From an uncultured Oscillospiraceae bacterium (GTDB lineage: Bacteria; Bacillota; Clostridia; Oscillospirales; Oscillospiraceae), in contig CAJUQS010000034.1 of assembly GCA_910588365.1 (NCBI GenBank), positions 1-58,320 on the forward strand: a stretch of 58,320 bases of DNA, given 5' to 3'. This document shows positions 7,893 through 14,999 of this stretch, piece after piece. The position numbers were made by a program, and so were the translations under genes. The notes under the pieces are model-generated. The model was not told the origin of the DNA and searched no databases. It saw only the letters and a program-made list of their open reading frames with translations. Position 1 is the stretch's first letter. Each line of letters starts with the position of its first letter.

Positions 7893-8068
7893 AGAACCTG
7901 TATTTATTACTTCCGAGCTGAAAGGTCGGAAGTAATATGTGCCATGTTTTGCGATTGCCGCCGTTTATGGCGGCGAGCAAAAGGGCTTAAATCATATAAT
8001 TGTGGGATGCCGGATGGGCGGGAAAAAGACTGGCCAAACGGTGGTCAACGGTTGTGAATACAGGTTTT
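7893..8068. repeat. MITE-like element, AGAACCTGTATT family (copy 1)
   Basis: The left end AGAACCTGTATT and right end AATACAGGTTTT are near-perfect inverted repeats about 176 bp apart. The right half, GGCGGGAAAAAGACTGGCC to GGTTGTGAATACAGG, matches the right half of the element at 24267-24506. The left half contains a 75-90 bp repeat (7906-7995) also found at 54041 and 47994, so this copy seems to have a second repeat nested in it. There is no reading frame for a transposase. Confidence 0.75.
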
Positions 8069-8133
8069 CAGACCAGGCCGCGCGGCCCCCGCCGCGCCGG
8101 AGGGCCCCCGAGCCGGACGCCTCTGAACGGCGG

Positions 8134-8349
8134 CTACCGGATCTCCTTGCCTGTATCATTGAGGATGAATCCGCCCTCAAATGTCGCGCCGCACGCCTCC
8201 GCAATGGCGGTGAGGTCCCGTTCGGTCAGATTATCCGCCTTCAGCTTCCGGCCTAAATTCTGAGGCGCTTTCCCCAGCTTTTCCGCCAAGTCCCTCTGTG
8301 TCATTTCCCTGGCCGCAAGAAGCATTTTTACCTTCACCGCCATGCTCAT
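8134..8349 (-). CDS. Small XRE-family helix-turn-helix protein
   Basis: A 71-aa protein made almost entirely of one HTH domain: VKMLLAAREMTQRDLAEKLG, then KAPQNLGRKLKADNLTERDL. It most likely acts as a small repressor. The start at 8349 is preceded by TGGAGG with 8-nt spacing; longer in-frame starts upstream run through promoter-like AT-rich DNA. It is divergent from the small gene at 8505, and the intergenic region carries a near-consensus promoter with direct repeats, so control of that gene and of itself is a reasonable inference. Confidence 0.8.
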   Translation of the reverse strand: MSMAVKVKMLLAAREMTQRDLAEKLGKAPQNLGRKLKADNLTERDLTAIAEACGATFEGGFILNDTGKEIR

Positions 8350-8431
8350 GCTCAAAACCTCCAGAACATCGTATTTCTTACTAATATAAACGAATTTTTT
8401 TATTTTAGCAACAAATAGAATGATCTCCATA

Positions 8432-8468
8432 TTGACAAGATAATCATATTAGATTATAGTATAATCAT
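8432..8468 (+). promoter_or_regulatory. Promoter with ATAATCAT direct repeats
   Basis: TTGACA (8432-8437) and TATAGT (8455-8460) are separated by 17 bp, upstream of the gene starting at 8505. The word ATAATCAT occurs twice (8441-8448 and 8461-8468), flanking and overlapping the -10 region about two helical turns apart. That is a plausible operator for the divergent XRE protein. Confidence 0.65.
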
Positions 8469-8504
8469 TATTTGTTCAACTTGAGAAATATTTTGGAGGT
8501 ACAT

Positions 8505-8813
8505 ATGATGCAGAGCATGAAAACGATTCTGGAGCACACATCGCTGAGGGCTCTGGGAGCCTTTGTCACGGACACCAGCGTTCCGCTGGAGGAGCTGCTG
8601 GGGGAGGCGGTGACGCGGGAGGAACAGGCGCGGCGTTTTGCGGACGAGCTGCATCTGGCCATCCGGAACGGCGGGGCCCGGACGGAGGAGCGTGCGCAGG
8701 GTGTGCTGGAGGCGGGCCGGGACGCCGCCTGGCAGGCGGGCTTCTGCGCCGGCATGAAGGCTGGCGCACGGATCGTGTTCTCCCTGATGGACGAGAGCGA
8801 GGTGGTCTGCTGA
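8505..8813 (+). CDS. Hypothetical protein, 102 aa
   Basis: I do not recognise this protein. It is hydrophilic, helical in pattern and acidic in its middle (for example LEELLGEAVTREEQARRFAD), with a C-terminal segment AWQAGFCAGMKAGARI and no signal peptide or membrane segment. The start is well supported: TTGGAGGT lies 6 nt upstream of ATG 8505, and a TTGACA-17-TATAGT promoter lies ahead. It is divergent from a small XRE repressor and followed by a strong bidirectional terminator, so it is a single-gene unit. Confidence 0.7.
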   Translation: MMQSMKTILEHTSLRALGAFVTDTSVPLEELLGEAVTREEQARRFADELHLAIRNGGARTEERAQGVLEAGRDAAWQAGFCAGMKAGARIVFSLMDESEVVC

Positions 8814-8818
8814 ACGCA

Positions 8819-8857
8819 GAAACCACCCCCGGGCTTTCAAGCACCGGGGGTGGTTCG
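8819..8857. terminator. Bidirectional terminator between 8505 gene and Uma2 gene
   Basis: The stem GAACCACCCCCGG...CCGGGGGTGGTTC with a short loop lies immediately after the stop of the plus-strand gene and immediately before the stop of the convergent minus-strand gene. Confidence 0.8.
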
Positions 8858-8858
8858 C

Positions 8859-9437
8859 TTACTGCGGCAGCAGGCCGTTGAAGACATCGGCGATGGAGAT
8901 CTCCAGATCATCATAGAGGCTGCACCGAAACTGGGTCACGACCTCTGCCAGCTCCTCCACGGTCATTTTCGCCAGCATCCAGTCGGGGATAAGGGCGTGA
9001 ACGTCGTGGAGGACAAGGTCTCCGTCCTGATTCAGGTAGATCTCGATGGACTTGCCCTCAGGGTCCACGATCCAGTACTCACGGACGCCGCTTTTCGCGT
9101 ACGCGGCCTTTTTCACGGTCTTGTCATTCCGGGCCGTGGTGGGGGAGAGGACTTCCACCACCAGATCCGGCGCGCCGTGTACGCCGTCCCGCCGGATTTT
9201 GTCCCGGTCACAGACGACCATCACATCGGGGATAAACCGGTCCTCTTCCGTCAGAAAGAGATCGGTTCCATCGGCAATTACGGTGCATTTCTTTCCATCC
9301 AGGTAATTCTCAAAGATGTACGCAATCCTGAATGCCACCCGATTGTGGTTAAAGGCGGGCCTGGGGGACATCGCCACGACTTTTCCGCCGATCATCTCCT
9401 CCCTCGGCTCCTCCTGGTATGCCAGATTGCTGTTCAT
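8859..9437 (-). CDS. Uma2-family (DUF820) endonuclease-like protein
   Basis: A 192-aa protein of the Uma2/DUF820 family, which has a PD-(D/E)XK nuclease fold and an unknown cellular role. Visible family features are MIGGKVVAMSPRP near the start, DRFIPDVMVVCD (the Asp of the active site), APDLVVEVLSPTTARND (the Glu motif) and KKAAYAKSGVREYWIVDP. I chose the ATG at 9437 because GGGAGG sits 8 nt upstream; the in-frame GTG 9 nt earlier would overlap the SD. These genes often occur as scattered accessory genes. It lies 42 bp downstream of cdd on the same strand. Confidence 0.85.
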   Translation of the reverse strand: MNSNLAYQEEPREEMIGGKVVAMSPRPAFNHNRVAFRIAYIFENYLDGKKCTVIADGTDLFLTEEDRFIPDVMVVCDRDKIRRDGVHGAPDLVVEVLSPTTARNDKTVKKAAYAKSGVREYWIVDPEGKSIEIYLNQDGDLVLHDVHALIPDWMLAKMTVEELAEVVTQFRCSLYDDLEISIADVFNGLLPQ

Positions 9438-9479
9438 AGCGTCCACCTCCCGGATTTTATGATTGACAGGGGACTCCTG

Positions 9480-9872
9480 TCAGCCCAGGTAGCTGTTGTC
9501 GAACCCGTAGGGCAGCAGCTCGGGCAGGGTCAGATCCAGCGTCTCGCCGTCGCAGTTGACCAGGATGACCTGCAAGTCGGGGGCGAACTCCTGGAGCACC
9601 TGGCGGCACACGCCGCAGGGGGCGCAGAACCTCTTGGTGGTAGCGGCGATGGCGATGCGGGTAAATTTCCGGTACCCCTCGCTGACGGCCTTGAACACGG
9701 CAGTGCGCTCGGCGCAGTTGGTGGGGGTGTATCCGGCGTTTTCGATGTTGCACCCGGTGAAGACAGTGCCGTCCTCGCACTCCAGGGCCGCGCCCACGGG
9801 GAAGTGGGAGTAGGGCACATAGGCCATTTTCAGCATGTCCACAGCCTTTTGGCAGAGCTCCTGTTTCGTCAT
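9480..9872 (-). CDS. cdd: Cytidine deaminase
   Basis: Hydrolyses cytidine or deoxycytidine to uridine or deoxyuridine in pyrimidine salvage. The 130-aa protein is the usual length for the tetrameric class. It shows the substrate-binding AYVPYSHFPVGAAL, the catalytic zinc motif NCAERTA (Cys plus general-base Glu) and the second zinc motif APCGVCRQVL. The start at 9872 has AAAGGAG 8 nt upstream. A TTGATC-17-TATAGT promoter (9905-9933) drives it. Confidence 0.95.
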   Translation of the reverse strand: MTKQELCQKAVDMLKMAYVPYSHFPVGAALECEDGTVFTGCNIENAGYTPTNCAERTAVFKAVSEGYRKFTRIAIAATTKRFCAPCGVCRQVLQEFAPDLQVILVNCDGETLDLTLPELLPYGFDNSYLG

Positions 9873-9904
9873 GTTGGTGTCTCCTTTCTCGATTTGGGTT
9901 GATT

Positions 9905-9933
9905 ACTATACAACATTTTTCTCATCAGATCAA
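9905..9933 (-). promoter_or_regulatory. Promoter of cdd
   Basis: On the minus strand, TTGATC (9928-9933) and TATAGT (9905-9910) are separated by 17 bp and lie about 33 bp before the start codon. Confidence 0.65.
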
Positions 9934-10003
9934 CTGGCATTTCTGCTGAAATCAACCCGCTGTTTTGCACATATTGAACAACAGCTGTCTTTTGACGCTC
10001 TCC

Positions 10004-10300
10004 TCAGTCCGTCCATTCGATCTCTGTTTTACACCCGCAGCTGGGACAGTGGGGGTAGGGGTTCATAAAGAGGTTATCCAGGCCCCGGCCGATCAGTCTG
10101 TGTCCGCACTGGGGGCAGCGATAGAGGCTGTGGCACCACAGCGCGCCAGCCATCCCGGCGGCGAAGCAGGCCCACACCGCCGCCAGCCCCGTGCTGACGC
10201 CCGAGGCATAGGCAAAGCCGGACAAAATCATCAAAATGATCCCGCCCCAGTAGAGAGCCATGGCGATGCGCCGTTTTCTCCGGGACATGCGCAGCTTCAT
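10004..10300 (-). CDS. Small membrane protein with C-terminal zinc ribbon
   Basis: A 98-aa protein with a basic N-terminus (MKLRMSRRKRR), two hydrophobic segments (about residues 14-34 and 38-55) and a C-terminal double CxxC zinc ribbon (CPQCGHRL and CPSCGCK). I do not recognise a named family. The arrangement suggests a membrane-anchored zinc-ribbon domain facing the cytoplasm. The start at 10300 follows GGGGG at about 6 nt. Its start codon lies next to a repeat element (10312-10450). Confidence 0.65.
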   Translation of the reverse strand: MKLRMSRRKRRIAMALYWGGIILMILSGFAYASGVSTGLAAVWACFAAGMAGALWCHSLYRCPQCGHRLIGRGLDNLFMNPYPHCPSCGCKTEIEWTD

Positions 10301-10311
10301 CACAATCCCCC

Positions 10312-10450
10312 CATTAAAGTTCTTTTTTGATACTTTTGTCCTGCCGGACGGGCAATGCGGGAATATGGTGCGCAGATTGTCCAAGTCTGCAACCCGATAA
10401 CAAACAGTAAAGTTTTCTTTTGATTCTTTTCTTTTTCAAAAGAAAAGAAT
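10312..10450. repeat. About 139-bp intergenic repeat, copy 1
   Basis: It begins TTAAAGTTCTTTTTTGATAC, contains TGTCCTGCCGGACGGGCA and ends with the A/T-stem hairpin ATTCTTTTC...GAAAAGAAT (10423-10450), 6 bp from the stop of the deacetylase gene. It aligns along its length with 18454-18593, including the order of the GGCGCAG-like, CCAAG and CTGC words in the middle. Confidence 0.75.
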
Positions 10451-10456
10451 GACTGC

Positions 10457-11770
10457 CTAATTACTCCAGTCCTCGCCCACGCCCAGGTCGGGGCGGACGG
10501 CGGAGTCCATAATCTCCTTGGCGTCGTAGAATTGCAAATAGCGGTTTCTGGACCAGCGGAAGGTCTTTCCGTCGGGGTGGAGGCGGTCGCAGATGACGGC
10601 GCAGATGTCCTTCTTGATATAGCTGAAGCTCTCGGTACCCACGGAGCAGAACACCCGGAAGCCCTGGCTCTGCAAATACTGGAAGGCCGGACCGGTCTGC
10701 GTCCAGTCGTTGCCGTCGGGCCGCTCGCCGTGGGGGTAGAACAGGATAGACGTCTCGCCCACCAGGGAGCCCACCTCGTCAAACCACTTCTGGGTGTCGG
10801 CCTGGATCTTCGCCATATTGCCGCTGCCCAGCCGGATATGTCCCCAGGTGTGGCTGCCGAAGGTCCAGCCGGTGCGCTTGAGCTCCTCAATAATGGGCAC
10901 CACCGCCTCCCGCTCCGCCTGGCGGCTGGCCTCCCGCTCCGCGGTCCACTCCACGGTGGAGTCGGTCTGTGTACGGTAGCCCAGCAGGCCCTCGTAGCCG
11001 GTGACGCTCAGGCACGCCTTGGCGCCGAAGGGGGAGAAATCCGGGTGCTCCTCCACGAACTTGTCCAGGATGGGGATGGCGTCCAGATCCCGGCTGACCA
11101 CCTCATTGCCCTGGGGGTCCAGGCCCCAGGACCAGACCTTGCCGTCCTCCCCCAGAATCAGCTTGTAGGTCAGGCCGTTTTCCAGCATATAGGGGTAGTA
11201 GTTGGTGTCATCGTAGGAGAAAACCAGGGGCTTTTTGCCCTCGGGGAGATACAGGGTGTTGCGGACCATTTTCGGCTGGCCGTCCTCGCCGGTGGTCTCG
11301 CTCCATACATCGCCGATGTCCACCAGAATATAGCCCTTCTCATAGACGTTGTCGAGAATCCTGTTGAACTCATCCACCGTCACCATGAAGTCGTCCAGGC
11401 CGTTGGCCTGGGCGTCCCCGTCAAAGGCCAGCTCCGTGTAGGCGATGACGGGGTGGAAAAACAGGTGCTCCACGATGCCGTCGTAGGCGGCGTAGGCCAC
11501 GCCGTCCCGGCTGCCGCCCTCGGGCATGAGCTTGGGGTCCAGGATTTCATAGGTCTCCCGGACCGGCTCCGGGTCTGGCTCCGGCTCAGGAGCGGGCTCC
11601 GGGTCCGGCGGGGGCTCGGGCGCGGGGTCCGAGGCCGGTTCGGGGGCGGCGGGCTCCTGTGTCTGGGCGGGTTTGTTCGCGTCCGGGGAATCCGTGCCGG
11701 GTCCGCCGCCGCAGGCGGAGGCCAGCAGCAGCAGCGTCAGCGCCAGCAGCAGCGCGGTTAATTTCTTCAT
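10457..11770 (-). CDS. Lipoprotein with polysaccharide-deacetylase-like domain
   Basis: Exported 437-aa protein. The N-terminus is a lipoprotein signal peptide (MKKLTALLLALTLLLLASAC) with the lipobox Cys at residue 20. A Pro/Glu/Asp-rich linker reaches about residue 70. The rest resembles the NodB/polysaccharide-deacetylase fold: LVFSYDDTNYY (Asp pair), GWTFGSHTWGHIRLG (His-x(3)-His metal motif) and LFYPHGERP. It may deacetylate peptidoglycan or surface glycan outside the membrane; the substrate is not readable. The start at 11770 has GGGAGG about 9 nt upstream. A promoter lies at 11827-11854, and the stop is followed by a repeat hairpin. Confidence 0.82.
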   Translation of the reverse strand: MKKLTALLLALTLLLLASACGGGPGTDSPDANKPAQTQEPAAPEPASDPAPEPPPDPEPAPEPEPDPEPVRETYEILDPKLMPEGGSRDGVAYAAYDGIVEHLFFHPVIAYTELAFDGDAQANGLDDFMVTVDEFNRILDNVYEKGYILVDIGDVWSETTGEDGQPKMVRNTLYLPEGKKPLVFSYDDTNYYPYMLENGLTYKLILGEDGKVWSWGLDPQGNEVVSRDLDAIPILDKFVEEHPDFSPFGAKACLSVTGYEGLLGYRTQTDSTVEWTAEREASRQAEREAVVPIIEELKRTGWTFGSHTWGHIRLGSGNMAKIQADTQKWFDEVGSLVGETSILFYPHGERPDGNDWTQTGPAFQYLQSQGFRVFCSVGTESFSYIKKDICAVICDRLHPDGKTFRWSRNRYLQFYDAKEIMDSAVRPDLGVGEDWSN

Positions 11771-11826
11771 TGGTAACTTCCTCCCGGGGCGGCCTTCAGC
11801 CGCCGAATCTGTACTGCTCTTAGTAT

Positions 11827-11854
11827 AGCATACTTTTGGGGAAAGTCGTGTCAA
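11827..11854 (-). promoter_or_regulatory. Promoter of the deacetylase lipoprotein gene
   Basis: TTGACA (11849-11854) and TATGCT (11827-11832) lie 16 bp apart on the minus strand; an overlapping TATACT is a second possible -10. Confidence 0.55.
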
Positions 11855-11870
11855 AAAAGTTACAGAACAG

Positions 11871-11902
11871 AAAACCGGAGGACCCGCGGGTCCTCCGGTT
11901 TT
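11871..11902 (-). terminator. Terminator of spoVAC
   Basis: A perfect long hairpin, AAAACCGGAGGACCC / GGGTCCTCCGGTTTT, lies 9 bp after the spoVAC stop codon. Confidence 0.85.
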
Positions 11903-11910
11903 CTTGGCCG

Positions 11911-12345
11911 CTATAAAAGCATCAGCACCACGCCATAGATCACGCTGGCGGCCACGCCGAAGACGATGACCGGTCCCGCCACGGTGAACATCTTGGCCGC
12001 CATGCCGGTGACCAGTCCCTCGCTCTTGAAGTCGATGGCCGGGGAGGCCACCGCGTTGGCAAAGCCGGTGATGGGCACCAGCGTGCCCGCGCCGCCGTAC
12101 CGGGCCAGCTTGTTGTAGAGGTTCAGCCCCGTCAGCAGCACCGCCAGGAACACCAGGCAGATGGAGGTAGCGGTGCCCGCGTCAGTCTTGTCCAGACCCA
12201 TGGCGGTCCAGCCGTCCATAATGGCCTGCCCCACCGTGCAGATGCCGCCGCCGATGGCGAAGGCCAGCAGGCAGTCCTTGACAATGGGCGAGCTCTCCGC
12301 CCGGTCCTGTACGAATTTTTGGTATTCCTGCTTGGAAATCTCCAT
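11911..12345 (-). CDS. spoVAC: Stage V sporulation protein AC
   Basis: Membrane component of the SpoVA channel that moves dipicolinic acid into the developing spore and out at germination. The 144-aa protein begins MEISKQEYQKFVQDRAESSP. It has the family segments KDCLLAFAIGGGICTVGQAI, GLNLYNKLARYGGAGTLVPI and FANAVASPAIDFKSEGLVTG, with about four hydrophobic helices. I chose ATG 12345 because GGAG lies 8 nt upstream; the ATG two codons earlier is too close to the SD. Unusually, it stands alone: spoVAD and spoVAE, which normally follow it, are absent, and a terminator comes straight after the stop. Confidence 0.92.
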   Translation of the reverse strand: MEISKQEYQKFVQDRAESSPIVKDCLLAFAIGGGICTVGQAIMDGWTAMGLDKTDAGTATSICLVFLAVLLTGLNLYNKLARYGGAGTLVPITGFANAVASPAIDFKSEGLVTGMAAKMFTVAGPVIVFGVAASVIYGVVLMLL

Positions 12346-12391
12346 GCGCATCACTCCTTTGCGGGTAGTATGCGCAGGGACATCGGCATAC

Positions 12392-12558
12392 ATACTTTTT
12401 TCTCGAGAGAAAAAAGTATCAAAAAAGAGCTTTGGCGCAAAACTCCGTTTTGCTCATGGCTCCGCCCGGCTGACGGGCCGTCTGCCGCTGGTGGGACCAA
12501 AAGCAAAACAAAGTTTTGCGCAAAAAGTTCTTTTGGTTACTTTTCTTTCAAGAAAAGT
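12392..12558. repeat. Inverted pair of hairpin repeats between spoVAC and the ECF gene
   Basis: The left unit (ATACTTTTTTCTC hairpin, then CAAAAAAGAGCTTT and GCAAAACTCCGTTTTGC) is mirrored on the right by AGCAAAACAAAGTTTTGC, AAAAAGTTCTTTT and the hairpin ACTTTTCTTT...AAAGAAAAGT. The whole 167 bp is therefore an imperfect palindrome. It is the clearest example of the two-sided form of this repeat family and ends 9 bp from the stop of the ECF S-component gene. Confidence 0.8.
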
Positions 12559-12567
12559 GACAAGAAA

Positions 12568-13155
12568 TTAAGCCAGCACCCGCTCCAGGTGCGCCGCCCG
12601 CAGGGCCTTCATCAGCGCCACGCCGAGGATGGGGGCGAAGATGATGGCGATGAGGCCGTTGGTGATGGTGGCGGGGATCTTGGATACCACCAGGGCCCAG
12701 CACTGGGCCGCCTCGGTGAAGCTGTTGATGGCCATGCCGTTATAGAAGAACGTCTTGATGGAGTAGTTTATCATATAGCCCACGGCCGCCACGGCTGTGG
12801 CCGCCACTTGGGGGCCGTACTTTTCCCTTCCGCTCTTGAACAGGTAGTACAGCACCAGCCCGGCTAACAGACCGTAGAGCCCCTTGGTGACCAGGGTGAT
12901 GGGGGCCTCCATCACGTAGGCGGGGTTGGTCAGGTCATAAAACGCGCTCCCCAGCCCCGCGGCCAAAAACCCGTACCAGGGCCCCAGCAGGATGCCCGAC
13001 AGGGCGCACAGGATGTTGGCCAGGGTGAAGGCCGTCACGCCGCCCAGCGGCACCGGCATGGTGATGCGCAGGTAGTTGCTCACAAAGACGATGGCCGTCA
13101 TCATGGCCACGACGCAGATCTTTAGGATGGTCTTGTGCATCTTGGTATCGTTCAT
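12568..13155 (-). CDS. ECF transporter S component, probably vitamin B6-type
   Basis: A 195-aa integral membrane substrate-binding subunit of an energy-coupling-factor importer, with about six hydrophobic helices. Conserved-looking segments are FVSNYLRITMPVPLGGVTAF, ALSGILLGPWYGFLAAGLGS and PITLVTKGLYGLLAG, typical of the ECF S fold, which relies on a shared EcfAAT module encoded elsewhere. The start at 13155 has AAGGAGG 9 nt upstream. It is divergent from a MocR/PdxR-type regulator that shares its promoter region. Regulators of this kind control pyridoxal phosphate synthesis or uptake, so pyridoxine or pyridoxal is the inferred substrate. The substrate is not shown by sequence alone. Confidence 0.82.
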   Translation of the reverse strand: MNDTKMHKTILKICVVAMMTAIVFVSNYLRITMPVPLGGVTAFTLANILCALSGILLGPWYGFLAAGLGSAFYDLTNPAYVMEAPITLVTKGLYGLLAGLVLYYLFKSGREKYGPQVAATAVAAVGYMINYSIKTFFYNGMAINSFTEAAQCWALVVSKIPATITNGLIAIIFAPILGVALMKALRAAHLERVLA

Positions 13156-13206
13156 GGGATGTGCCTCCTTCCGGCCGCTCTCTTGACGGCCGCTGTTGAT
13201 GATGCT

Positions 13207-13242
13207 ATTATACCGATATCTGGCCCTATTGAAACTGCCAGA
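13207..13242. promoter_or_regulatory. Divergent promoter with TCTGGC-N12-GCCAGA operator
   Basis: On the minus strand TATAAT (13207-13212) is the -10 for the ECF gene. A perfect inverted repeat, TCTGGC (13219-13224) and GCCAGA (13237-13242) with a 12-bp spacer, covers the region between its -35 and -10. On the plus strand TTGAAA (13229-13234) could be the -35 of the regulator gene. This is the natural binding site for the dimeric MocR-type regulator. Confidence 0.65.
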
Positions 13243-13278
13243 ACAGAAATTTTTTATGGTATCAGTTGGAGGCGCGCC

Positions 13279-14694
13279 ATGTTGGATCTGACTCTGTGCC
13301 TGGACCCGGGAGGGCCCAGGCCCCTCTATCAGCAGCTCTACGACAGCCTTGCCGCCCAGATCAGGGACGGCCGTCTGCGCACCGGGGACCGCCTGCCCGG
13401 CAAGCGGAGTCTGGCGGCGCAGCTGGCCGTGGCGGTGAACACGGTGGACACGGCCTACCAGATGCTGGTGGCCGAGGGGTACCTGGAGGCCCGGCCCAAG
13501 AGCGGCTTTTTTGTGCTGGAGTACACGGACGCGCTGCCCCAGCCCTCCTCCGCCGCCCCGCCGGTGCGGGACGCGGAGAATGAGGAGGATGAGGCGGCGC
13601 CGCCCGTCCGGTTCGATCTGTCCACCGGCGCGGTGGACACGGCCCTCTTTCCCTTCCGGACCTGGGGGCGCATCCAGAAGGAGCTGCTGTATGCCGGCGG
13701 CGAGCTCCTCTGCCACGGACACCGCCAGGGGGACGGGGAGCTGCGCCGGGAGCTGGCGGAGTATCTCCGGGCCTACCGTGGGGTGGTGTGCTCCCCGGAG
13801 CAGATCGTGGTGGGGGCAGGGGTGGAGTATCTGCTGGGGCTGCTGGCCCAGCTCCTCCGGGGCGGTACGGCGGCCATTGAGAACCCGGGCTACGACCGCT
13901 CCAGGACCATTCTGGTCAACAGCGGCGTCCCCTGCCGCTGCGTGGACATCGACGGCAGCGGCCTGTCCCCGGCGGGGCTGGAGGAGAGCGGCGCCAACCT
14001 CTGCTATGTCACGCCCAGCCACCACTTTCCCACCGCCGTCACCATGCCCGTGGGCCGCCGGGCCCAGCTGCTGCGGTGGGCCGCCGCCTGGCCCGGGCGG
14101 TACATCCTGGAGGACGACTACGACGCGGAGTTCCGCTTCGACATGCGCCCCGTGCCCAGCCTGCAGGGCATGGCGGGGCCGGACGGCCCGGTGGTGTACC
14201 TGTGTACCTTCTCCAAGAGCCTGGCGCCCAGCATCCGCATTGCCTGCATGGTGCTGCCCCTGGGGCTGCTGGAGCGGTACCGGGCCGCCTTCGGCGGCTA
14301 CGCCAGCACCGTCAGCCGCTTCGAGCAGCAGACCCTGCGCCGCTTTCTGGAGGAGGGGTACTTCACCCGCCATCTGGCCCGGATGCGGGGGGCCTACAAG
14401 GCCCGGATGGAGCGCCTGGTCCGGGAGCTGGAGGCGTCCTTCGGCAGGGACCGGCTCCGCCTCCAGGGGCGGCACACGGGGCTCCACCTGCTCCTCACCC
14501 TGCTGGACGGGCCCGGCGAGGCGGTCATGGTTTCCGCCGCCCTGGCCGCGGGGGTGCGCCTGCGGGGGCTGAGCGGGTACTACATGGCCCGCCCGGAGCG
14601 CTGCCCGGCAAATACCGTGGTTTTGGGCTATGCCTCCCTGGCCGACGGGGAGATCCCCGCGCTGGCGGAGGCCCTGCGGACCGCCTGGACGTGA
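13279..14694 (+). CDS. MocR/PdxR-family regulator (GntR HTH plus aminotransferase-like domain)
   Basis: A 471-aa transcription factor. Residues 1-75 are a GntR winged helix (PLYQQLYDSLAAQIRDGRLR, then TGDRLPGKRSLAAQLAVAVN and TAYQMLVAEGYL). Residues about 110-470 are a fold-type I aminotransferase-like domain with LEDDYDAEFRFD and the PLP lysine in CTFSKSLAPSIR. PLP or a related vitamer is the known effector in PdxR. The start at 13279 has GTTGGAGG about 6 nt upstream. It is divergent from an ECF S component and followed by a strong terminator. It is therefore probably the B6-responsive regulator of the adjacent transporter; control of another PLP-linked pathway is the main alternative. Confidence 0.9.
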   Translation: MLDLTLCLDPGGPRPLYQQLYDSLAAQIRDGRLRTGDRLPGKRSLAAQLAVAVNTVDTAYQMLVAEGYLEARPKSGFFVLEYTDALPQPSSAAPPVRDAENEEDEAAPPVRFDLSTGAVDTALFPFRTWGRIQKELLYAGGELLCHGHRQGDGELRRELAEYLRAYRGVVCSPEQIVVGAGVEYLLGLLAQLLRGGTAAIENPGYDRSRTILVNSGVPCRCVDIDGSGLSPAGLEESGANLCYVTPSHHFPTAVTMPVGRRAQLLRWAAAWPGRYILEDDYDAEFRFDMRPVPSLQGMAGPDGPVVYLCTFSKSLAPSIRIACMVLPLGLLERYRAAFGGYASTVSRFEQQTLRRFLEEGYFTRHLARMRGAYKARMERLVRELEASFGRDRLRLQGRHTGLHLLLTLLDGPGEAVMVSAALAAGVRLRGLSGYYMARPERCPANTVVLGYASLADGEIPALAEALRTAWT

Positions 14695-14696
14695 AA

Positions 14697-14722
14697 TCGG
14701 GGCCCCCTTGAGGGGGCCCCGA
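14697..14722 (+). terminator. Terminator of the MocR-type gene
   Basis: The perfect stem TCGGGGCCCCC / GGGGGCCCCGA with loop TTGA starts 3 bp after the stop codon. Confidence 0.85.
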
Positions 14723-14738
14723 CGCGTCAGGACCTGTA

Positions 14739-14918
14739 TTATTCAGCGCTGCTCTGCCGCCTGCTTTTTCCGACCCTCAGCAAGCAGTAGAAGAACAGTG
14801 CGCCGATGGCCGTCTTGCCGAACAGCTCGCCCACCTGATAGGTGAACGCAAAGGTCAGTGCCATCTGGACCAGGATGATAACCACCAGTGCAATTGCCGC
14901 AGTAAGAGCGCTTTTCAT
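14739..14918 (-). CDS. Small membrane protein, 59 aa
   Basis: A two-helix membrane protein (MKSALTAAIALVVIILVQMA, and GKTAIGALFFYCLL) with a basic C-terminal tail (RVGKSRRQ). I recognise no family. The start at 14918 has GGAGG 8 nt upstream, which supports translation. It lies between the convergent MocR gene and the HxlR regulator, with about 80 bp to the latter. Confidence 0.6.
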   Translation of the reverse strand: MKSALTAAIALVVIILVQMALTFAFTYQVGELFGKTAIGALFFYCLLRVGKSRRQSSAE

Positions 14919-14999
14919 ATCGTATTCCTCCGTCTGTGTGTTTTGTTTTGAACTGATGTCAGTATAACAGAACGGAGGCGGCGGTTCCATCGATCTGCC

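Noticed and set aside
12346..12567. CRISPR array or tandem repeat
   Set aside because: The repeated words are mirrored hairpins, not regularly spaced direct repeats with unique spacers; no cas genes are present in the window.
13156..14487. Minus-strand extension of the ECF frame across the MocR gene
   Set aside because: The frame is open by chance opposite the MocR gene; the ECF protein starts at 13155 with its own SD and promoter.
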